This document shows, piece by piece, positions 6,904 to 10,593 of a stretch of DNA of 10,593 nucleotides. Source of the DNA: an uncultured Oscillospiraceae bacterium (lineage in GTDB: Bacteria > Bacillota > Clostridia > Oscillospirales > Acutalibacteraceae); contig URNB01000069.1 in assembly GCA_900549055.1 (NCBI GenBank), forward strand, positions 1-10,593, read 5' to 3'. The position numbers and the translations under genes were made by a program. Position 1 is the stretch's first letter, and every line of letters starts with the position of its first letter. Under the pieces are notes generated by a model. The model was not told the origin of the DNA and ran no database searches. It was given only the letters and a program-made list of their open reading frames with translations.

Positions 6904-7233
6904 ATGGAAAAATATGCTTGGAAGGCTGCAATTAAGGACGGCTGCCTTGAGGAATATAAAAAACGGCACGATAATATTTGGGATGAAATGAAGAAGGTAT
7001 TATCCGACGCGGGAATAGTGAATTATTCCATTTGGAATGTCGGCAATGAGCTTTTCGGGTATTATGAGTGCGCAAAGGGGCTTGATTTCGCCGCAAGGGT
7101 TCAGAATGAAAGTCCCGTGGTTAAAAAGTGGGATGAGTATATGAAGGATATACTTATTATGGAAAAAGACCCCATAACAGGCGCACAGCCGTTGCTCACG
7201 CAGGTTTTTGAATTTAAAGGAAAGGGAAAATAA
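6904..7233 (+). CDS. rhaM: L-rhamnose mutarotase family protein (RhaM-like)
   Basis: This 109-residue protein of the DUF718/RhaM family interconverts the alpha and beta anomers of a sugar, typically L-rhamnose, to feed the isomerase. Its alignment with E. coli RhaM is visible by eye. Y18 and H22, the family's catalytic-site Tyr and His, occur in EEYKKRHDNIW (16-26). W76 and Y79 occur in KKWDEYM, and the closing LLTQVFEF segment also matches. The length equals the family norm (about 104 residues). GAGGG inside the preceding gene (6889-6893) serves as ribosome binding site. The stop overlaps the nagB start as TAATG. No rhamnose isomerase or kinase is present in the window, so the natural sugar could be rhamnose or another deoxyhexose such as fucose. 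The gene symbol is by family, not by proven substrate. Confidence 0.83.
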   Translation: MEKYAWKAAIKDGCLEEYKKRHDNIWDEMKKVLSDAGIVNYSIWNVGNELFGYYECAKGLDFAARVQNESPVVKKWDEYMKDILIMEKDPITGAQPLLTQVFEFKGKGK

Positions 7234-7943
7234 TGAAATTTATAACCGTTGATACATACGAAAAAATGAGCCGCCACGCCGCCAATATTATTTCGGCGCA
7301 GGTAATCATAAAGCCCGACTGCGTTTTGGGGCTTGCCACGGGTTCTTCGCCCCTCGGCACCTATAAGCAGCTTATTGACTGGTACAACAAGGGCGATATT
7401 GATTTCAGCGGCGTAACATCCGTAAACCTTGACGAATATGTTGGGCTTGACGGCAAAAACGATCAAAGCTATCGCTATTTTATGAACCACAATTTCTTTG
7501 ACCACATAAATATAAGCATTAACAACACCTTTGTCCCCAACGGCTGCGCGGTCGATTTGGCGGGCGAGGGTCAGCGCTATGACGAGCATATTGCGGAATT
7601 GGGCGGCATTGATCTGCAGCTTTTGGGTATCGGTCTTGACGGCCACATAGGCTTTAACGAGCCTGATAAATACTTTGTTAAAAGCACCCACGTTGTAGAC
7701 CTGCACGAAAGCACCATAAAGGCTAATTCCCGCTTTTTTGCGAATGAGGATGAGGTGCCGAAAAAGGCTATAACAATGGGCATGGTATCCATTATGCAGG
7801 CAAAGAAAATTTTGCTTATAGCCAACGGCAAGGCAAAGCGTGACATACTCGAAAAGGCGTTTTACGGGCCTATCACCCCTGAAATTCCTGCTTCTATTTT
7901 GCAGCTTCACCCCGATATTACGGTAATTTACAGCGAGAATTAA
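7233..7943 (+). CDS. nagB: Glucosamine-6-phosphate deaminase
   Basis: NagB converts glucosamine-6-phosphate to fructose-6-phosphate and ammonia, the last committed step of GlcNAc catabolism. The 236-residue protein matches the short Bacillus-type NagB (about 240 residues) and lacks the C-terminal extension and allosteric region of the 266-residue E. coli form. Key features are the phosphate-binding LATGSSPLGTY (34-44) and the NLDEY motif with D67. The active-site signature GIGLDGHIGFNEP supplies D136, H138 and E143. A later STHVVDL and KAITMGM also fit. The start overlaps the mutarotase stop (TAATG), with AAAGGAAAGGG at 7217-7227. nagA follows after 13 nt. With nagA it forms a complete two-step pathway from GlcNAc-6-P to glycolysis. 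No uptake gene is present in the window. Confidence 0.96.
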   Translation: MKFITVDTYEKMSRHAANIISAQVIIKPDCVLGLATGSSPLGTYKQLIDWYNKGDIDFSGVTSVNLDEYVGLDGKNDQSYRYFMNHNFFDHINISINNTFVPNGCAVDLAGEGQRYDEHIAELGGIDLQLLGIGLDGHIGFNEPDKYFVKSTHVVDLHESTIKANSRFFANEDEVPKKAITMGMVSIMQAKKILLIANGKAKRDILEKAFYGPITPEIPASILQLHPDITVIYSEN

Positions 7944-7956
7944 GGCGGGCGGCAGT

Positions 7957-9018
7957 ATGATTATTTATAATGCCGAAATAAACGGCGAATTAAAAACCGT
8001 TGTGACCGAGGGCGGCAAAATTATATCGGTTGATGAAAACCGAAAAAACGGCGATATTAACGCCGAGGGCAACCGCCTTATACCGGGTCTTATCGATGTG
8101 CATACCCACGGCTGCATAGGTATGGACACAATGGATGCGGATTTTGAGCCGATGTGCCGCTTTTATGCGGAGCACGGCACAACCTCCTTTCTGCCCACCA
8201 CAATGACAATGGGGTATGACAGCCTTTTAAAGGTGGTAAACGCAAAGACTGATTTTGCGGGAGCGAATATTTTGGGCTTTCATTTTGAGGGACCCTATAT
8301 TTCCGAAAAGCATAAGGGCGCGCAGAATGAGAAATATATAAAGAATCCCTCCGCAGAGGAATTCGTGCAGTTTAAAAATGTTAAGATGATAACCGTTGCC
8401 CCCGAAAGACCCGGCAGCATGGAATTTATAAAAGCCGTAACTCCGGATTGCATTGTATCTTTAGGTCATACCGACTGTGATTTTGATACCGCTAACGAGG
8501 CAATTAAAAACGGCGCGAACTGCCTTACCCACATTTATAATGCAATGCCGCCGTTTCATCACCGCAATCCGGGACCTATCGGCGCGGGGTTTGTAAACCA
8601 TATTTACGCGCAGATAATATGCGACGGCTTTCACATTTCAAAGCCCGTGGTGCTTGCTACCTATAAGATGTTCGGCGCTGACCGTATGACCCTTATAAGC
8701 GACAGTATAAGGAGCGCGGGGCTTCCTGACGGCGAGTATGAATCAGGCGGACTTAAGGTGTTTTTAAGGGGCGGCGCGGCACGCCTTGCCGACGGCACAA
8801 TAGCGGGCAGCAGCGCAACGCTGCTTGATTGCGTTAAAACCGCGGTAAAATTCGGAATACCGTTTGACGACGCGGTGAGAATGGCTTCCCGTACTCCTGC
8901 CGAAATGCTCGGCGTAAGCAAAGGGCAGATAAAGGCGGGCTTTGACGCGGATATGCTTATAGTGGATAAGGATATTAACCTTAAAACGGTTATTGTAAAC
9001 GGAGAAGTGTTTAAATAA
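7957..9018 (+). CDS. nagA: N-acetylglucosamine-6-phosphate deacetylase
   Basis: NagA hydrolyses GlcNAc-6-phosphate to glucosamine-6-phosphate and acetate, supplying NagB. The 353-residue protein is a cytosolic amidohydrolase-superfamily TIM barrel with the usual flanking beta-sandwich. Metal and catalytic residues are visible in order: HxH at H49/H51 (IDVHTHG), the metal ligand E111 (HFEGPYIS), H171 (LGHTD), H192 (LTHIYNAM) and the catalytic aspartate D249 (LISDSI). DGFHIS (223-228) contributes the substrate-site histidine. The length is slightly shorter than the E. coli enzyme (382). The start codon has only a weak GGCGGGCGG upstream, so expression may depend on coupling to nagB 13 nt before. 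The stop overlaps the next gene as TAATG. Confidence 0.96.
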   Translation: MIIYNAEINGELKTVVTEGGKIISVDENRKNGDINAEGNRLIPGLIDVHTHGCIGMDTMDADFEPMCRFYAEHGTTSFLPTTMTMGYDSLLKVVNAKTDFAGANILGFHFEGPYISEKHKGAQNEKYIKNPSAEEFVQFKNVKMITVAPERPGSMEFIKAVTPDCIVSLGHTDCDFDTANEAIKNGANCLTHIYNAMPPFHHRNPGPIGAGFVNHIYAQIICDGFHISKPVVLATYKMFGADRMTLISDSIRSAGLPDGEYESGGLKVFLRGGAARLADGTIAGSSATLLDCVKTAVKFGIPFDDAVRMASRTPAEMLGVSKGQIKAGFDADMLIVDKDINLKTVIVNGEVFK

Positions 9019-9482
9019 TGGTAAAAACAAATGTTATGCGGGTGCTCGATAAGGAAAAAATCGCATATGAGCCGTTTTCTTACTCTCCCGAGCTTACCGA
9101 GGGGGTAAAGATAGCCGAGGTTTTGGGCGAAGACCCCGCTTGTGTTTTTAAAACCCTTGTTACCGAATCGGGCGATAGGGAACACTTTGTGTTTGCAATA
9201 CCCGTTGCCGAAACGCTTGATTTAAAGGCCGCGGCGCGCGCGGTGGGTGCAAAATCAGTTTCAATGCTCAAGCAAAAGGAGCTTTTGCCGCTTACGGGCT
9301 ATATTCACGGCGGATGCTCGCCTGTGGGTATGAAGAAAAAATTCAAAACAGTTATTGACGAAAGTGCCGAAGGGCGTGAATTTTTCTATGTAAGCGCAGG
9401 CAAGGTGGGCTTTCAGGTTAAGGTCTCTCCCGAAAAGTTAGCCAATTTTATCGGGGCGGATTTTGCTGATTTGACGGTTTAA
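9018..9482 (+). CDS. ybaK: YbaK/EbsC-type aminoacyl-tRNA deacylase (Cys-tRNA(Pro)/Cys-tRNA(Cys) deacylase)
   Basis: This 154-residue YbaK/ProX-superfamily protein would hydrolyse misacylated tRNA, classically Cys-tRNA(Pro), as a trans-editing factor in the cytosol. The catalytic lysine is K45 in VFKTLV, and the substrate-positioning GG of GGCSPVGMKKK is at 98-99. The opening TNVMRVLDKEKIAYE and the VGAKSVSM segment are family-typical, and the length matches. Its ATG overlaps the nagA stop. GGAG at 9001-9004 is rather distant (13 nt), so translation probably relies on coupling. Placing an editing factor last in a sugar operon has no obvious metabolic logic and may only reflect co-transcription. 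YbaK homologues differ in specificity, so the exact tRNA is inferred from family. Confidence 0.9.
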   Translation: MVKTNVMRVLDKEKIAYEPFSYSPELTEGVKIAEVLGEDPACVFKTLVTESGDREHFVFAIPVAETLDLKAAARAVGAKSVSMLKQKELLPLTGYIHGGCSPVGMKKKFKTVIDESAEGREFFYVSAGKVGFQVKVSPEKLANFIGADFADLTV

Positions 9483-9503
9483 AAAAAATTCACTATTTTG
9501 TCA

Positions 9504-9531
9504 TTGAAAAATCTAAATCTATATGTATAAT
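9504..9531 (+). promoter_or_regulatory. SigA-type promoter for fucO
   Basis: TTGAAA (9504-9509) and a perfect TATAAT (9526-9531) are separated by 16 bp. Transcription would start near 9538, inside the left arm of the adjacent dyad. This makes fucO a separate unit from nagBA-ybaK, although read-through is possible because I see no convincing terminator after ybaK. Confidence 0.7.
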
Positions 9532-9566
9532 ATAAATCAGAGGGTTGAAAAACTACTCTGATTTAT
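9532..9566 (+). promoter_or_regulatory. Leader dyad/hairpin between the fucO promoter and its ribosome binding site
   Basis: ATAAATCAGAG (9532-9542) and CTCTGATTTAT (9556-9566) are exact 11-bp complements. In RNA the stem continues through a G-U pair (9543/9554, leaving A9555 bulged) and GUU/AAC to a GAAA tetraloop at 9547-9550. The dyad begins immediately after the -10 box and spans the predicted transcription start. It could be an operator for a repressor, or a 5'-end stem-loop that stabilises the mRNA. No T-run follows, so a terminator or attenuator is unlikely. Confidence 0.6.
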
Positions 9567-9592
9567 TAAATTTACGGAAAAGGTGAATTTTT

Positions 9593-10593
9593 ATGAACAA
9601 ATTTATGTTGAATGAAACCTCATACCATGGCGCGGGCGCCATTGCCGCTATACCGGAAGAAATTAAGAGCAGAGGCTTTAAAAAGGTCTTTGTTGCTTCC
9701 GACCCGGATCTTGTTAAATTCGGCGTTTCAAAAAAGGTTACCGATATTCTTGAGAATGCCGGCATAGAGTACAAGCTTTATTCCGATATAAAGCCCAACC
9801 CCACAATTGAAAATGTACAGCACGGTGTTGCCGAGTTTAAGGCATACGGCGCCGACTGCATAGTAGCAATAGGCGGCGGCTCTTCAATGGATACCTCTAA
9901 GGCAATCGGTATTATTATAAACAACCCCGAGTTTGAGGATGTTCGCTCTTTAGAGGGCGTTGCTCCCACAAAGAATAAGTGTGTTCCGATAATCGCGGTT
10001 CCCACAACCGCAGGCACCGCAGCAGAGGTTACCATAAACTATGTTGTAACCGATGTTGAGAGAAAGCGTAAGTTCGTTTGCGTTGACGCTCACGATATTC
10101 CGGTAGTAGCCGTTGTTGACCCGGATATGATGTCTACAATGCCGGCATCCCTTACCGCTGCGACCGGTATGGACGCGCTTACCCACGCAATCGAGGGCTA
10201 CATAACCAAGGGCGCCTGGGAGCTTTCGGATATGTTCCACATTAAGGCTATCGAAATTATTGCACGCTCTCTGCGCGACGCCGTTAAGAACGGCAAGGAA
10301 GGCAGAGAGGGTATGGCGCTCGGTCAGTATGTTGCCGGTATGGGCTTCTCGAATGTCGGACTCGGTGTTGACCACTCAATGGCACACACACTTTCGGCTT
10401 ATTATGACACGCCGCACGGCAAAGCCTGTGCAATTCTTCTGCCTACCGTAATGGCTTATAACGCTGAGTATACCGGCGAAAAATATAAGGACATTGCAAA
10501 GGCAATGGGCGAAAATATTGAAGGGCTTTCCGCCACAGAGGCTGCAAAGAAAGCGATTCATGCAATCCGCCAGCTCAGCGAGCAGGTAGGAAT
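9593..10593 (+). CDS. fucO: Lactaldehyde reductase / 1,2-propanediol oxidoreductase (iron-containing alcohol dehydrogenase), 3' end beyond window
   Basis: FucO reduces lactaldehyde, produced from L-fucose or L-rhamnose, to 1,2-propanediol with NADH during anaerobic growth. 333 residues are present; the family length is about 382, so roughly 50 are missing at the right edge. The sequence follows E. coli FucO closely by eye, for example NNPEF-DVRSLEG and PTTAGTAAEVTINYV. The NAD-binding AIGGGSSMDTSKA contains GGGS at 94-97. The iron ligands are D194 and H198 (MDALTHAIEGY), H261 (VDHSMAH) and H275 (DTPHG), each two positions before their E. coli counterparts; H265 is also kept. AAGGTGA (9580-9586) precedes ATG 9593 by 6 nt. 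It has its own promoter and leader hairpin. A broader group III alcohol dehydrogenase role is possible, but the FucO match is strong. Confidence 0.9.
   Translation, partial: MNKFMLNETSYHGAGAIAAIPEEIKSRGFKKVFVASDPDLVKFGVSKKVTDILENAGIEYKLYSDIKPNPTIENVQHGVAEFKAYGADCIVAIGGGSSMDTSKAIGIIINNPEFEDVRSLEGVAPTKNKCVPIIAVPTTAGTAAEVTINYVVTDVERKRKFVCVDAHDIPVVAVVDPDMMSTMPASLTAATGMDALTHAIEGYITKGAWELSDMFHIKAIEIIARSLRDAVKNGKEGREGMALGQYVAGMGFSNVGLGVDHSMAHTLSAYYDTPHGKACAILLPTVMAYNAEYTGEKYKDIAKAMGENIEGLSATEAAKKAIHAIRQLSEQVG

Noticed and set aside
7101..7910. 269-codon open frame on the minus strand opposite rhaM and nagB
   Set aside because: It lies antisense to nagB, which has all its catalytic motifs. The translated product shows no recognisable domain, and I see no promoter or ribosome binding site for it.
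9483..9592. Terminator after ybaK
   Set aside because: The dyad at 9532-9566 lies downstream of a good promoter and is not followed by a T-run, so it fits a leader element better.
9950..10375. 141-codon minus-strand frame opposite fucO
   Set aside because: fucO is strongly conserved on the plus strand and the antisense product resembles nothing known.
1..10593. CRISPR arrays, tRNA or rRNA genes, insertion sequences, phage or defence genes
   Set aside because: No regularly spaced repeats, tRNA-like cloverleaf segments, transposase motifs or recombinase motifs were seen on either strand.

Overview
The window looks like chromosomal DNA from an anaerobic, gut-type Firmicute, most likely class Clostridia (Ruminococcaceae/Oscillospiraceae-like). 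The basis is strong Shine-Dalgarno sites (GGGGAGG, AAAGGAG), SigA-type promoters in AT-rich gaps, tightly packed overlapping genes, and the gene content: a cytidylate kinase-like protein with the SRQFGSGGR motif, MATE, MtaB, NagA/NagB and FucO. Genus-level placement is inference. I see no rRNA, tRNA, CRISPR array, insertion sequence or phage gene. Ten genes fill nearly the whole window; the last one runs off the right edge.

Left block (about 80-4586, + strand): one promoter leads a four-gene run. It encodes a cytidylate kinase-like protein, a MATE-family transporter, an exported and C-terminally membrane-anchored PIG-L (LmbE-like) deacetylase, and an FkbM-type methyltransferase with an extra N-terminal nucleotide-binding-like domain. 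The last three genes are joined by 4-nt stop/start overlaps (GTGA, ATGA), so they are probably translationally coupled. The block could act on a cell-surface or secreted glycoconjugate, but its substrate cannot be read from the sequence.

Middle (4574-5860, - strand): mtaB, the tRNA ms2t6A37 methylthiotransferase. It converges on the FkbM gene with a 13-nt 3' overlap. Its own promoter lies in a short divergent region (5861-6018) that also holds direct repeats.

Right block (6019-9482, + strand): a five-gene run of sugar-nucleotidyltransferase-like protein, L-rhamnose mutarotase family protein, glucosamine-6-phosphate deaminase (nagB), N-acetylglucosamine-6-phosphate deacetylase (nagA) and a YbaK/EbsC-type aminoacyl-tRNA deacylase. 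NagA and NagB together convert GlcNAc-6-P to fructose-6-P, feeding amino sugars into glycolysis. The mutarotase points to deoxyhexose use.

Right edge (9483-10593, + strand): a separate promoter, a strong 5'-leader dyad/hairpin, then a fucO-like iron-dependent lactaldehyde reductase cut off by the window end. FucO disposes of the lactaldehyde made from L-fucose or L-rhamnose, so the right half as a whole suggests host- or mucin-glycan sugar catabolism. The families present are all known; the least explained items are the left-hand coupled operon and the hairpin in the fucO leader.
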